A DNA stretch of 64,000 nt. Origin: Anthoceros angustus. Taxonomy: Eukaryota; Streptophyta; Anthocerotopsida; Anthocerotales; Anthocerotaceae. Under the pieces are notes generated by a model, which saw only the letters and a list, made by a program, of their open reading frames with translations, did no database searches and had not been told where the DNA came from. The stretch spans positions 105,001-169,000 of the forward strand of contig MU008223.1 in the NCBI GenBank assembly GCA_010909165.1. The letters run 5' to 3'. Made by a program: the position numbers and the translations under genes. This document shows, one piece after another, positions 43,891-57,700 of this stretch; the first letter of the stretch is position 1, and each line of letters starts with the position of its first letter.

Positions 43891-46800
43891 AAGAGAGAGT
43901 TATGTTCCCTATGAGATCCATGAATTTGCCCTTTGTGTGCCCATAGATTGGTGCTTCTAAATGATGTTTATCCATCCCAAACATCCCATCGATGAACTAA
44001 AAATCTATTCCTTCAATGTTTACGTAATACTAATTTGTGAAGGAATTTTTATTGATTTTATTTATTATTTACCCTTTATTATTTTCTTACTAATATGGTT
44101 GTTTTCCTTGATTTTTGAGATAAATTTTAATTCAAGATAGTCTAATATATGCAGTTTTATTTGTCTTTTGGATAATAAACTTGGAAGCGTGATGTTTACA
44201 AGTATCTTTCATATGTTTTGTTTTTGACCTTAGAGAGGTATCTAACCCATAAAAATGCACCATTAGACTCTTGATAACTATGGAGTGAATAGAATATGAA
44301 TATGCTTGCCTTTTTCCAACTGGCTATCACCTTTTAATGGTAGAAGGACATAGTGCCTTACCCACTTGGGCATATTATAATTAACACCATATGGGCCATG
44401 TGTACATTTATGACCTCGGACCTTGTTTCACTTTTAATATATACTACTAGGCTATAAATGAGGATCGACCTATGTGCATGTTTGTTAAAGATGGGTTGAT
44501 TCCTTGTGGGTTATCATTGGTAGGAATGCCCAATAGGATTATATAACTTGTGAGCTGGTTGGATAGAATTTGCTACCCAATGAAATCCCTTCCCTCCAAA
44601 CTTTGGTTGGGGTTCCTCCCTTCCCTCTCCTATGCTTAGCCTCTACCTTTGATGATTGTCATTCTCTCTATTGCTCCTGCCCTCTATTTGCGTGATCACC
44701 TTACTTAGTACCTTGGTCTCTTTGTCGCGTTGCCTCCCCAAGCTAGCCATGGCTACCAAGGTTGAACCTTTTTCTCCTCTCTTCTACTTCACTATGCAAC
44801 CTTAGAATTAGTGGATGTGCAATGGATCCCGTCTCACCAAGGATCCAGAAACGGGGCCGATGATCCCTTTTTGGTGGCTGAAGAAGGGAAGGGGGAGGGG
44901 GTGTTGACCAACACCATCTTTGTTCATCCAAGAAGCTAGACCTTGATTTGGTCATCCATGGTCTAGTCTTCTAAACCTCAAGTTGTTTTTTCGGATCTAT
45001 GATCAAATTGGATAGATGACTCAATGACCGCTAGGGTTTGTGTCTTACGGATTCAAAATACGGTTTGATCAACACAAGATACTGCCCGCAGTCGTGGCTA
45101 TGAATGTGTCGTTGTTCGGGCTGCAATTTTTGTCCGGATGCCTCGTATTGGATGCATGTCGGAATCGTCATCCTTTGGGATCGACTCAAGGTCCCGCTTA
45201 GGTGAAGCATCAACGCATCTTGCGTAGGTTTGACCGCATAATGGAGACCGATATTGATGTTTGATACATGTAGCAAGGAATGACGGTGGCCGTGGGAGGA
45301 CAACGCAGTGTTGAATGACGTAAAATAGGTGGTATCTCGCTTGTTTCACGGACTTGAGCACAAGATTGCATGTGAATGGCTTCAAGATAGCATGCGATAG
45401 ATATTGTGCTCGGATGCTCGCTAAGCTTGCATCGGGATGTCGATCTAGTTTTGCATATCGCGCTACCACGGTTGGATGTATTGGCTGATAAGATTGCATC
45501 GGAATATTGGGAGTCCGCCGAGGACAAGGGCCTCTTTGGACGCGCTTTTGATCGGACAGGTTGGACGATCGCTGGTTTTGCGCCCTCGCCATCGCTCATG
45601 GATTGCTTGCTAGGAATCATTATCTCGGTTGAGGGTTCCACCGTGGCTCGCCGTGCTTGGAGCCATACAAAGTGGCGCGTGCGTGGCAGGCGTTGGTTTT
45701 GCTTCCACGATGGCTGTCGTTAATCGCTGGAAATTGATGTCGTGTGCATAGCACGGCCGCCACCTGGTGGGTGCTGGATATGCAGCCGGGTGGATCCAGA
45801 CGGGTTGTACGTCGATCTAAAACGTGAAGGATGACCATGCTACCGAATTTGCTTGGTGACCCGTCTCACGGAGAGGTGTGTCCGACGCCTCGAGGATCGA
45901 CTATGGGCAAGAAAAAAGGGTCAGGGTCAGCCGGCTGATTGACCGTCACGGCCTCTTTGACGCGATTTTGACGGTTGGAGGATTGCTGGTTTTTCCGCTC
46001 CGCCATCGCTCATGGATTGCTTGAATGATGACCATATGGTTTGACGTTCTGCGTGGCCTGCTTGGAGCCATACAAGTGGCGCGCAACGGTGAGACGACCG
46101 ATGGTTTTGCTACCACGGTGGATGTTCCTTGATGGGAATTGGTGTCTGTGGTGATTAGCATGATGTCTTTCTCTGGCTGGTGGATCTTTGGATGGGCGGA
46201 TGGGTGGATCCAGACGGTTGTCGATCTAAAACTTGGCCGGATGGTACGCCAATCCTTTTGTCACAACCAGCTGGATCTGGTGATGATGGCGGGTCGACCG
46301 CACGGGCTTGATGCTGTGGGCGTGCGGCTGGAGAAAAGCGATCTGCAATACGCGTTTGCTTACTGCGAGAATGCATGAGGATGTGTGATTGAGATTGGTG
46401 CAACTTGATGAGAAAATGATGAACACGCAAGGAAGTGTGTGATGAGACCGGTGAGCGACTTGGAGAGAAAAGATGCAGTGTAGGTACCGCTATTGGTGAC
46501 AATGATACGTGTGATGATGGAGCTGCGATTGGACGACGCCGCTTTGTTTGCCGCAAGGATGTGTATGAAATTAAGACGGTGAGACTAGTGAGCGAATCAA
46601 AAAGCGATGCTCATCAAGTGGATGCACTGCTTTGTTTGCCGCAAGCATCTGTAGGTATGTTTGAGACTCATGAGCGCCCGGAGAAAAACGATGTAGGCTG
46701 TGGATGCCGCGTTGTATACGCAAGGATGCATGTGGGTGTTTGATGAGACCGATGAACGCCTAGAGAAAACAATGCATACGCACTTCGCTTTTGCAAGGAT

Positions 46801-47385
46801 GCATGTGGTTTGTGATATTGAGACTGGTCGCAGCTTTGGAGAGAAAAACGAGACAGCTATAGATGCACACTACTCCTTGCTACAAGGATGCTTGGTAAAG
46901 GTTTTGATAACTTACGTGTGACATACCAACCATGGACCACAAATGGTGAACTAGTCCATTACGCTACTTTGACAACCACACGAAATTAATGGTGACATGC
47001 ATGATTTTCTCTCATGAGCTGATGTTCCTATTTGTCTGTTGATCTGGTTGCTAGCATGCTGAAAAATGGAAGAGTGCTTATAGACATCTTGGTTCACTGT
47101 CGATTCGATGTAGGTGTAACTACTTACCAAGGGCCGACGGGGAAATTGCATACACATTGTACACAATCATCTGTGCACGCTACAAATGTGATATACTCAT
47201 ACCAAGGAGGCGGATCTGGATCTCTCACACATGGGGTTGCTTTTAATTAGGAGACCTATGGTTCGAACTTGGAAAATCCTTCCGACGGATTTTAAAATAT
47301 ATCTCTAAACAAAGAGCTTTGCTTGAAATGACCTAGCTAGGTCGTGACTGCATTTATGCGATGTAGTCTAGGAAATCTATCTATC
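43891..47385 (+). repeat. Array module A2 (type I)
   Basis: Full-length type I unit with a TATA-like CTATAAATGAGG near 44,452 and the RNase H-like motif from 44,811 (two extra bases within the CG cluster). It has two subrepeats (from 45,530 and 45,950) and a minisatellite at 46,420-46,900. It joins RT module 2 at GAAATCTATCTATCTTG. Confidence 0.88.
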
Positions 47386-50300
47386 TTGTTCGCTCTTGGT
47401 TTGGTCACCAAGAATCCTTTCAACCACTGGTTTAGAAAGTCTGCAGTTCAAATCTCTTGTGGATTAATCATCTGGTGGTGTTCACAAATGTGTTGGACTC
47501 ACTAAGGTTGGAACTTTGGTGGTGGCAATGAGTTTCTCCCCCTCATTCACACACACATGCTGGTTTGATCCCCTTCTCGTGGTCACTGGTGATTGCTTCC
47601 ATTGTCCCCCCCTCCATTCATGCTGAAATTCAATTGCACGAAGCGGGCAATTGATGTTGTGGTGATGGATGGCACCCCATCCGCTGGAGGTCCTCTCATT
47701 CAACGATTGGTGCAAGCTTGCCAATTCACTAACCAGATGTGATGAAGGGATGAAGCTTCTTCAAACCATTGAGCGAACTTGGAGCAATGTGTCAATGACA
47801 TGCAACAATATTGACGAGGAAAGAGTTCGGATTGCCAAGGCTCAAGGTTGCAATCGGTCAAGATGAGCCCATGCTTCAGAGGGCTGTGATTCAACCATCC
47901 TGCTTCCCCACCGCCAACATGACGGAGGAGGACCGCACCTTCATGCGAGTATGTCAAGCACAAGAAATAAAGCATGACGGCGAGGGTTTCCTCTCATGAG
48001 CGGTCCCATTCCTCTTGTTGCACCTAGGGACATTGAGGTGATTGTGCTGCCATCTCCCACAAGATGTGATGGCTCTAACCTCTCTTACTTGGCACCTTCA
48101 CCGCTGAAACTTTTCAAGTCCTTTGTAGGCTAAGTGATGAAGAAATGGCGATTGTTGAAGGCGTGGATGGAAATGTGGCTTGGGCTGGGTTTTGCAACCG
48201 GTAAATGCGCGATCTGCTTTTGATGCTACCAAATGCCGAATCGTGAGATGATGTTGTGTAGGGTAAAGGCTCGAAAACCGGTGGCCAGCGGGGAAGGACC
48301 ATGACAAAACATGGTGGAATTGGCTCAGCCTTACATCAAATGCATCCGCCAAGATTTGTTGATGGATGGTAGGGCTGCCCGCAATGGCGATATCCGTTTG
48401 ACCAAGCCCTCGTTCATGGTACGCATTTGGATGAGTTCTTTCTGGCGAGCCTCCGTGTTCAATGGCTTGCCTTCACGATTCTGAATGGCCAAAACCGTGA
48501 TTGTGTGAAAGCCCACATTTCCTTCATGTATGGTGAAATGATGATGGTGCCGCATTTGCCACTAACCCCACCCAAAGGCTCCTTGTTGCATTCTGGATCG
48601 AAAACTCATGATAGAAAATGATCAAGCCTCCTTCCTTCACGGAAGAATGCGATCGTTGATGAAACAGAGTTGAGGTCCAATCAAAATCCTATATGCGCAA
48701 AGCAAAGTCCGATGGGGACAAGCACGAAAAGTCCTCACCAGAGGCACCCGTGGCAATAGGCAAGGTGGCCCTATGATGCACAATAGGTTTTCTAACAAAT
48801 ATGCCTGGTAGCGGCCCCTACTATCGAAAGAAGACTCTCCTATGGCTCGGACATTCGCTAGCAACCTTAGCTCTCCACCTCGATCCGACACCCGGCTCCT
48901 TCCAACACACATGGTGACGGCACTCAAGGTGCCTCTTCTACCTCTAAGCCTCCTAGTGGACTACGGAATCAAACTCCGTGATTTTTGTAAGTCGATGACC
49001 CTCTTTTCGTTGTCCCGGCTAATTTTTCCTTGGTTTTCCGGTGTCATCCCCGATGATCCGTGCTGCTGATCGCATGTTGCTTTTGACATGACTGAATGGC
49101 AGTGAAGCATGCACCGATACCAATGCTGGTTTCGTTCACATCTTGTAATAGATGTTGGAACATTTGCAAGTGAACGTTGACCAAGCTACTAACATGCTTG
49201 GTGATGCCTCCTTGATGCAACTAGTCTTGGAAACTACCTTTGGATGGAGACATGTTGCCTCCTTGAGGCAAGAGGTGTACAAGCCTGAAAGTTTTGTGGA
49301 TTTTCTTTTGAACACGGAGATAGTGTGCCCGAGACACTTGCGTGTGCCCATCACAAAAGCGCTTCCAAGCTTTTGTGGATCCTTTGACCATGGATCCCAA
49401 TGATGGGGTGGCTCATGTTCGTGACCGATTGTGCTCGTGAGGACCGTAACCTCCAAGCACAACTCAAGATGGGGACCGAAGAGATCCCCTTGCCTCCCTC
49501 AACGCCCCGGCCGTGGAGAGTGTTCGGATTCTTTTGCACAACTTGTGGAAATTTTCTTGGCACATGGGTGCAACTGTTGATGAGCATGTTTTGGCCCAAA
49601 ATTGCGTTCACGGCTTCCAATCTTTGAGACAAGCCAAAAACAAAGGCTTTGGTCCTATGGTAGGACTCATGTTCGGAAAATTCATGCGCAAGGGATGAGC
49701 TCTCATGGCTCCTTAACCACCTCTATTGTTCGCCTTGATAAAGCCAACACCACCTGTTTCAATGCACCTTCTATGTCGAAATGTGCCTTGAAAAGACTTT
49801 GTGATCCGGACTTTTCACCTGGAAAATGGCACTTGGTTGCCTATCTCACATATCGAGTAACATTCAATTCCGTGAAGCATACCCCCGAGATTCCGGTGGA
49901 CCAAGACTTTGGTCTCCTACCTCATGGGAATTTTAAACAGCATAAATTGAAGCACGTGGTTAACCAATGGACATGATTGTGTGTTCTCTATCTTGGACCT
50001 ACCACATTTGCCACAAATCTTATTATTCCAATTTTAAGGATTGGACTTGGGCTTCAAGAGGGCTATAAAACCTACTTGGAGTGGATACCTCAATGTTTTG
50101 GATCACGAACTGGTACAAGTGGCAATCAATCTCCTAAAATACATTCCATTTTAGTCGCGATATTACGCGATGCTATGAGGCTATTCCACACAAGGGAAGA
50201 CTCTCCAAGCGCTTTTGTCTTAAAAGACATACGCTCATGTCATGCACACGAGCAAACTAAAACCTTATGGGTGAAATACTCATTCGCCCAAGAATTTTTG

Positions 50301-51270
50301 TGATTACAAGTGGGTTTATGATACACCTACAGGACCATGGATCCCTCTCATACGAGAGACTCCTAAGTCTCCACTTATGGCTTATGCAAACCGCAATGTC
50401 CAGCTTGGAAACCACGCGGTTGCAAACCTCGGGCATCCCAATGGGCTTTTCATTCTCCACTTTGGTGCAACTTGTACTTCTTCTCCTATGAATGCCGCTT
50501 CATTCAACGCCTACGACTAGGAAGAATGATCTAATGGCACTGCTCAAAGAAGCTAGAAGATACATTGATGATATCTCCGCTCAACCGCCATTCCACGATT
50601 CTTGGACCCTATTGCTAAGCGTGATCGATAATCCCTATTGGATCTACCCCTCCACATTGTTGAAATCCAACAAGAGGTGGATGAAACTTACCTAATCCGA
50701 GGCATCACACTTGGAAAGTCGGCCCACTTTCTAAACATGCAAATTCATATTGAGGATCCCATCCTTGGAATTTATAAGACCTATAAGTTCGACAAACGAA
50801 GGGCTCTCCCATTCAAATATGCACAATACATCCACTTGAACTCTAATAGACCAAGCCAAGCATACAATGTAATTGTCTCAAGTGTTCCCTATCCTCTATG
50901 TATCTAGTGAGGCCTCACTAGCCTACATAGAACTCATGGAACTTATTAAAGCCTTCATCAACAATGGCTTTAGGGAACACAAGCTTAAAACCATTGTTAA
51001 AAATGCTTAATGCTTGGAACCTTCGGTCTTAAGTTCCCAATTGAGGATCTTGTTAGCATGTTCAATTAATTTCCCACATAACTTCTCTCTATGGGATGGT
51101 TAGATAGATTTATGTATATGATGCTTCATGCATCATGTTTTTTCTATCATTTTATTATATTTCCTTTTTGGCTGGTATACAAATATCCTTGGATCAAGGG
51201 CATTTGTATACCTCATTTGCCCCGATCCAAAAGGAATATATTTGTAAATTCAACCAGGAGAGTGGAGGGT
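47386..51270 (+). mobile_element. RT module 2 of the array
   Basis: Second copy of the 3.9-kb RT module, colinear with 39,961-43,860. Differences are almost all short gaps or insertions. The same unknown N-terminal region and C-terminal RT are present. It ends at GGAGAGTGGAGGG before a TCTA run. Confidence 0.85.
49977..51070 (+). pseudogene. Reverse transcriptase (non-LTR/Penelope-like type), copy 2
   Basis: The same motifs as copy 1: motif A around the GAT at 50,159 (one base short just before it), IPMGFS at 50,435-50,452, and YIDD at 50,561-50,572. Then GKSAHFLNMQIHIEDPILG, and FDKRRALPFKYAQYIHLNSN, which is intact here but frameshifted in copy 1. The two copies complement each other in where they are broken. 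Both therefore derive from one functional ancestor. Confidence 0.8.
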
Positions 51271-51302
51271 ATCTATCTATCTATCTATCTATCCATCTAT
51301 CC
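51271..51302. repeat. Short TCTA run at the RT2-A3 boundary
   Basis: TATCTATC repeats followed by CCATCTATCC, same junction as at 43,861-43,890. Confidence 0.9.
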
Positions 51303-51870
51303 AAGAGAGAGTTATGTTCCCTATGAGATCCATGAATTTGCCCTTTGTGTGCCCATAGATTGGTGCTTCTAAATGATGTTTATCCATCCCAAACATCCCA
51401 TCGATGAACTAAGTAAATCTATTCCTTCAATGTTTACGTAATACTAATTTGTGAAGGAATTTTTATTGATTTTATTTATTATTTACCCTTTATTATTTTC
51501 TTACTAATATGGTTGTTTTCCTTGATTTTGAGATAAATTTTAATTCAAGATAGTCTAATATGTATGCAGGTTTTATTTGTCTTTTTGGATAATAAACTTG
51601 GAAGCGTGATGTTTACAAGTATCTTTCATATGTTTTGTTTTTGACCTTAGAGAGTATCTAACCCATAAAAATGCACCATTAGACTCTTGATAACTATGGA
51701 GTGAATAGAATATGAATATGCTTGCCTTTTTCCAACTGGCTATCACCTTTTAATGGTAGAAGGACATAGTGCCTTACCCACTTGGGCATATTATAATTAA
51801 CACCTCATATGGGCCATGTGTACATTTATGACCTCGGACCTTGTTTCACTTTTAATATATACTACTAGGC

Positions 51871-51878
51871 TATAAATG
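51871..51878 (+). promoter_or_regulatory. Conserved TATA-like box in the A-module
   Basis: TATAAATG in the context GGCTATAAATGAGG, about 570 bp into the unit. It is preserved in all five A-modules (near 32,575, 37,157, 44,452, 51,871 and 55,343) and in the left arm (about 995). It would be a plausible promoter if the A-module acts like an LTR. No transcription start can be proven. Confidence 0.35.
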
Positions 51879-52230
51879 AGGGATCGACCTATGTGCATGT
51901 TTGTTAAAGATGGGTTGATTCCTTGTGGGTTATCATTGGTAGGAATGGCTGCCCAATAGGATTATATAACTTGTGAGCGTGGTTGGATAGAATTTGCTAC
52001 CCAATGAAATCCCTTCCTCCAAACTTTGGTTGGGGTTCCTCCCTTCCTCTCCTATGCTTAGCCTCTACCTTTGATGATTGTCATTCTCTCTATTGCCCCC
52101 GCCTCTATTTGCGTGATCACCTTACTTAGTACCTTGGTCTCTTTGTCGCGTTGCCTCCCCAAGCTAGCCATGGCTACCAAGGTTGAACCTTTTCTCCTCT
52201 CTTCTACTTCACTATGCAACCTTAGAATTA

Positions 52231-52290
52231 GTGGATGTGCAATGGATCCCGTCTCACCAAGGATCCGAACGGGCCGATGATCCCTTTTGG
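52231..52290 (+). pseudogene. RNase H-like C-terminal motif in A3
   Basis: The frame reads VDVQWIPSHQGSERADDPFW, preceded by LFSSLLLHYATLEL. Retrotransposon RNase H domains end with a hydrophobic helix, then [V/L]-x-[V/L]-x-W-[I/V]-P-[S/G]-H-x-G-x-x-x-N-E-x-A-D, where His and the last Asp are near or in the active site. The match is good over about 15 positions, but the G-N before E is missing. Upstream in-frame sequence runs into a stop after some 25 residues, so any domain is decayed. Confidence 0.45.
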
Positions 52291-54768
52291 TTGAAGAAGG
52301 AAGGGGAGGTGTTGACCAACACCATCTCTGCATCCAAGAAGCTAGACCTTGATTTGGTCATCCGGTCTAGTCTTCTAAACCTCAAGTTGTTTTTCGGTAT
52401 GATCTAGAAGCATGGATAGATGACTCAATGACCGCTAGGGTTTGTGTCTTACTGATTCAAAATACCGGTTTGATCAACACAAGATACTTCGTGCCCCAGT
52501 GGACGTGGCTATGAATGTGTTGTTCGTGCTGCAATTTTTGTCTGGATGCCTCGTATTGGATGCATGTCGGAATCGTCATCCTTTGGGATCGACTCAAGGT
52601 CGCTTAGGTGAAGCATCCACCGCATCTTGCGAGGTTTGACCGCATTGGGAGTTGATGTTTGATACATGTAGCAAGGAATGACGGTGGTGGGAGGACAACG
52701 AGTGTTGAATGAGAAAATAGGTGGTTGTGCTTTTGGACGATCCCGAGCACAAGATTGCATGTGAATGGCTTCAAGATAGCATGCGATAGATATTGTGCTA
52801 CCGGATGCTCGCTTAAGCTTGCACGGGATGTCGATCTAGTTTTGCATATCGCGTTACCACGGTTGGATGTACCGCTTGACCGCATGTAAGATTGCATCGA
52901 ATATTGGGAGTCCACGAGGACAAGGGCCTCTTTGGACGCGCTTTTGATCGGAGTTGACGATTGCTGGTTTTGCCCTCGCCGCCATCGCTCATGGATTGCT
53001 AGGAATCATTATCTCGGTTGAGGGTTCCACTGCGGGCTGCCGTGCTTGGAGTGGCGCGCGCAGTGGTGCCGCAGCGACACTGCTGGTTTTGCTTCCACGA
53101 TGGTTTTCGTTAATCGCTGGAAATTGATGTCGTGCGGTGCATAGCACGACGTACATTGGTGGGTCTGGATATGCGTGGGTGGATCCAGACGGGGTTGTAC
53201 GTCGATCTAAAACGTGAACGGATGACCATGCCAAAGAATTTGCTTGGTGACCGTCTCACGGAGGTGTGTCCGACGCCCAGTGAGGATCGACTATGGGCAA
53301 GAAAAAAGGTCGGGGCCGGGGGCTGATTAGTCTGGCCGCCTCTTTTGACGCGATTTTGACGGGTTGGAGGATTCTTGGTTTTTTCGCTCCACGCCATCGC
53401 TCATGGATTGCTTGGGAATGATGACCATATGGTTTGACGGTTCGCTGTGGCGCCATGCTTGGAGCCATACAAGTGGCGCAAGCGGTGAGACGACCCGATG
53501 GTTTTGCTACCACGGTGGATGTTCAGTTGCCGGAATTGGTGTCTGTGGTGATTAGCATGACGCTGCTGGTGGATGCCGGATGGGCGGATGGGTGGATCAG
53601 ACGGGGTTGTCGATCTAAAACTTGATCGGGATATGCGCGCCAATCCTTTGTCACAACCCGGGATCGGTGATGTGGCGGGCGCCACCGCACGTGGATGGCT
53701 TGTGATGGCGGCGTGCGGCTGGAGAGAAAACGATGGCAATACAACGCGCCGCTTGCTTTGCGAGAATGCATGAGGATGGTGATTGAGATTGGTGCAACTT
53801 GATGAGAAAATGATGTAATGTCGTAAGGAAGTGTGTGATCCGACCGGTGAGCGACTTGGAGAGAAAAAGAGTGAGTACTGCCTATTGGTGACAATGATAC
53901 TGTGGGTGTGTGATGATGGAGATCACGCGACAATGGACGACGCTTGTTTGCCGTAAGGATGTGTATGAAATTAAGACGGCCGAGACTAGTGAGCGACCAA
54001 AAACGATGCTCATCAAGTGGATGGTTTTGCTTTGCCGCACAATGAGGTATGTAATGGTTGAGACTCATGAGCCCGGAGAAAACGATGTGTGGATGCACGT
54101 TGTATACTTCTGCAAGGATGCATGTGGGTGTTTGATGATTGAGAGGCGAACGGCCTAGAGAAAACAATGCAAGCAATGATGCACACCTCGCCGTAAGGAT
54201 GCATGTGGGTTTGTGATATTGAGGCCGCCAGCTTGGAGAGAAAACGAGATGCTATAGATGCACACTACCCTCAAGGATGCTTATAAAGGTTTTGATAACT
54301 TACGGTGACATACCAACCATGGACCACAAATGGTGAATCGTTTCTTACGCTACTTTGACAACCATAAATTAATGGTGACATGCATGATTTTTCTCTCTCA
54401 TGAGTGATGTTCCTATTTGCCTGTTGATCCTGGCTAGCATGCTGAAAAATGGAAGAGTGCTTATAGACATCTTGGTTCACTTCTCTCGATTCGTATGCCT
54501 AACTACTTACCAACCTGGCCGACGGGAAATTGCGACACATTGCATGCCTTTACACAATCATCCGTGTGCATGCTACAAATGTGATATACTCATACCAAGG
54601 AGGGTCTATCGGATCTCTCACACATGGGGTTGCTGAATTAGGAGACCTATGGTGAACGGAAAATCCTTCCACAGGATTCTGGATTTTAAAATATATCTCT
54701 AAGCAGCTTTGCTTGAAATGACTGGCTAGGTCATGCAAGCATTTATGCGATGTAGTCTAGGAAATCTA

Positions 54769-54782
54769 TCTATCCATCTATC
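54769..54782. repeat. Minimal TCTA run at the A3-A4 boundary
   Basis: ATCTATCTATCCATC between the A end and A start. Here the A end connects straight to the next A start. Confidence 0.85.
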
Positions 54783-57700
54783 CAAGAGAGAGTTATGTTC
54801 CTATGAGATCCATGAATTTGCCCTTTGTGTGCCCATAGATTGGTGCTTCTAAATGATGTTTATCCATCCCAAACATCCCATCGATGAACTAAGTAAATCT
54901 ATTCCTTCAATGTTTACGTAATACTAATTTGTGAAGGAATTTTTATTGATTTTATTTTTACCCTTTATTATTTTCTTACTAATATGGTTGTTTTCCTTGA
55001 TTTTGAGATAAATTTTAATTCAAGATAGTCTAATATGTATGGGTTTTATTTGTCTTTTTGGATAATAAACTTGGAAGCGTGATGTTTGCATTCTTTATAA
55101 GTATCTTTCATATGTTTTGTTTTTGACCTTAGAGAGGTGTCTAACCCATAAAAATGCACCATTAGACTCTTGATAACTATGGAGTGAATAGAATATGAAT
55201 ATGCTTTTTCCAAATGGCTATCACCTTTTATTGGTAGAAGGACATAGTGCCTTACCCACTTGGGCATATTAACACCTCATATGGGCCATGTGTACATTTA
55301 TGACCTCGGACCTTGTTTCACTTTTAATATATACTACTAGGCTATAAATGAGGGATCGACCTATGTGCATGTTTGTTAAAGATGGGTTGATTCCTTGTGG
55401 GTTATCATTGGTAGGAATGGCTGCCCAATAGGATTATATAACTTGAGCCGTTGGTTGGATAGAATTTGCTACCCAATGAAATCCTTCCCTCCAAACTTTG
55501 GTTGGGGTTCCTCCCTTCCTCCTATGCTTAGCCTCTACCTTTGATGATTGTCATTCTCTCTATTGCTCCGCCCTCTATTTGCGTGATCACCTTACTTAGT
55601 ACCTTGGTCTCTTTGTCGCGTTGCCTCCCCAAGCTAGCCATGGCTACCAAGGTTGAACCTTTTCTCCTCTCTACTTCACTATGCAACCTTAGAATTAGTG
55701 GATGTGCAATGGATCCCGTCTCACCAAGGATCTAAACGGGCCGATGATCCCTTTTGGTGGTGAAGGGAAGGGGAGGTGTTGACCAACACCATCTTTGTTC
55801 ATCAAGAAGCTAGACCTTGATTTGGTCATCCATGGTCTAGTCTTCTAAACTTCAAAGTTTTGTTTTCTCATGATCTAGAAGCGGATAGATGACTCAATGG
55901 TTGCTAGGGTTTATGTCTTACGGCTTCCAAATACCCGGGTCTGATCAACACAAGATACTTCGTGATCCGGCCGACGTGTGGCTATGAATGTGTTGTTCGC
56001 GCTACATTTTCCGTCTGATGCCTCGTATTGGATGCATGTCTGGAATTGTCATCCGTTGGGATACCGACTCAAGGGCCCGCTTAGGTTGAATGACGTAAAA
56101 TAGGTGGTATGTTATCGCTTCATTTAGCGTTCCTGGGCACAAGATTACATATGAATGGTTTATAGGATAGCATACGGTGACGACCGCAGATGGACATTAT
56201 GCTACCGGATGATCGCTTATGCTTGGGACGTAACCTAGTTTTGCGTAACACGCTACCACGGTGGGATGTGCTCGTTAAACCGCATCGGGATCACACTAGA
56301 AAATCGGGAACCCAAAGCAAGGGCCTCTGCGGACGCTTTTTGATCGGACGGGTTGGGCGATTGATGGTTTTGCTCGCCCCGATGCCATCGCTCATGGTTT
56401 GCTTACGTGAAACGGCGACCATCTAGTTTGAGGGTTACATTGCTGCGAATGCATGGAGCCATACAAATGGCGCCGCAAGCGCGTGCCGCAGCACTGATGG
56501 TTTTACCACCGCGGGCTTGCGCTTGATTGCGGAAAATTGAGTGTGATGCGTATACATGTGCTACCGGGTGGGTGCTAGATTGCTCATTGCATTGTGAGAC
56601 CGAGGTCGATGTTTGACACAGGAAGCAAGGAATGACGGTGGCGGTGAGGAGAACGACGTCGTGACAAGCGCAGTTGAATGACGTAAACCGGATGGTATCA
56701 GTCTGCTTGGAATCACTTGACGCTGGACACAAGATTGCATGAGAATGGTGATAGGATGCATGTGACGACTGCAGATGGGCATAGTGCTTAGATGATTGCT
56801 TGAGCTTGGGTGACGTCGACCTAGTTTAGCATAACGCGTTGCGACACGTTGGATGTGCCCTGTTGACTCGTCACAGGGATCACACCGGAAAATTGGGAGT
56901 CCGTCAAGGCAAGGGCCTTTTTGACAAGCTTCAGGACGGTTGGGCGACATTAGTTTTGTCTGCCTCGCTGCCATCACTCACGGATTGCTTGTTGGGAACG
57001 ATGACCATCCGGCTCGGCGGTTTTGTCGGCTCGCCTTGCTTGGAACCATGCAAATGACCGCAAGCGCGCCCGACGCCCGATGTTTTGCTACCACGATGCG
57101 ACCGCCGATCAGAAATTGGTGTCGCGTGGTGATAGCGCGACGTGCTGCAACGGATGATGGATGCTGGATATGCAGACTAGATAGATCCGGGTTGTCAATC
57201 TAAAGCATGACCGGGATGGCCATACGACTGCCAGTTTTTTTTGTCACAACCGGCTAGGATCTGGTGATGCTGCGTGTCTTCTGTGCATCACTCAACATGC
57301 TTCTGTCACCTGGACCTGGATTCCCACGGCCTGGAGCTGTAGTTTGCTTGATGAACCATCTCACAGGGGGGTATTCTGACGCCTCCAGACTAAGGATCGA
57401 CTTTGAGCAACCAATAAAGAGGCTCGGGGCTGAGGGCTGACTGAATATCTGCTCGCGATGCTGGTTCTGGGGATTGATGACCCCGACGTTTGCTCACTGC
57501 GAGAATGCATGATGGTCTACAGTGGTAATGACCGGTGTGCAATCTGAAGAAAAAATGATACAAGTAGTGGACGCATGCTGTTTGTTGCAAGGAAGTGTGT
57601 GATATCTTAGACTCCTGAGCGACTTGGAGAGAAAACGAGGCAGGCAGTGGGTGCACGCTGTTTCTTAGTTGCAATGATACATATGGGTGTGTGATGTGGG

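Larger units (their letters stand above)
51303..54768 (+). repeat. Array module A3 (type I)
   Basis: Full-length type I unit. It has the clearest RNase H-like motif (52,231), subrepeats from 52,925 and 53,335, and a minisatellite at 53,815-54,290. It is followed directly by A4 without an RT module. Confidence 0.88.
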
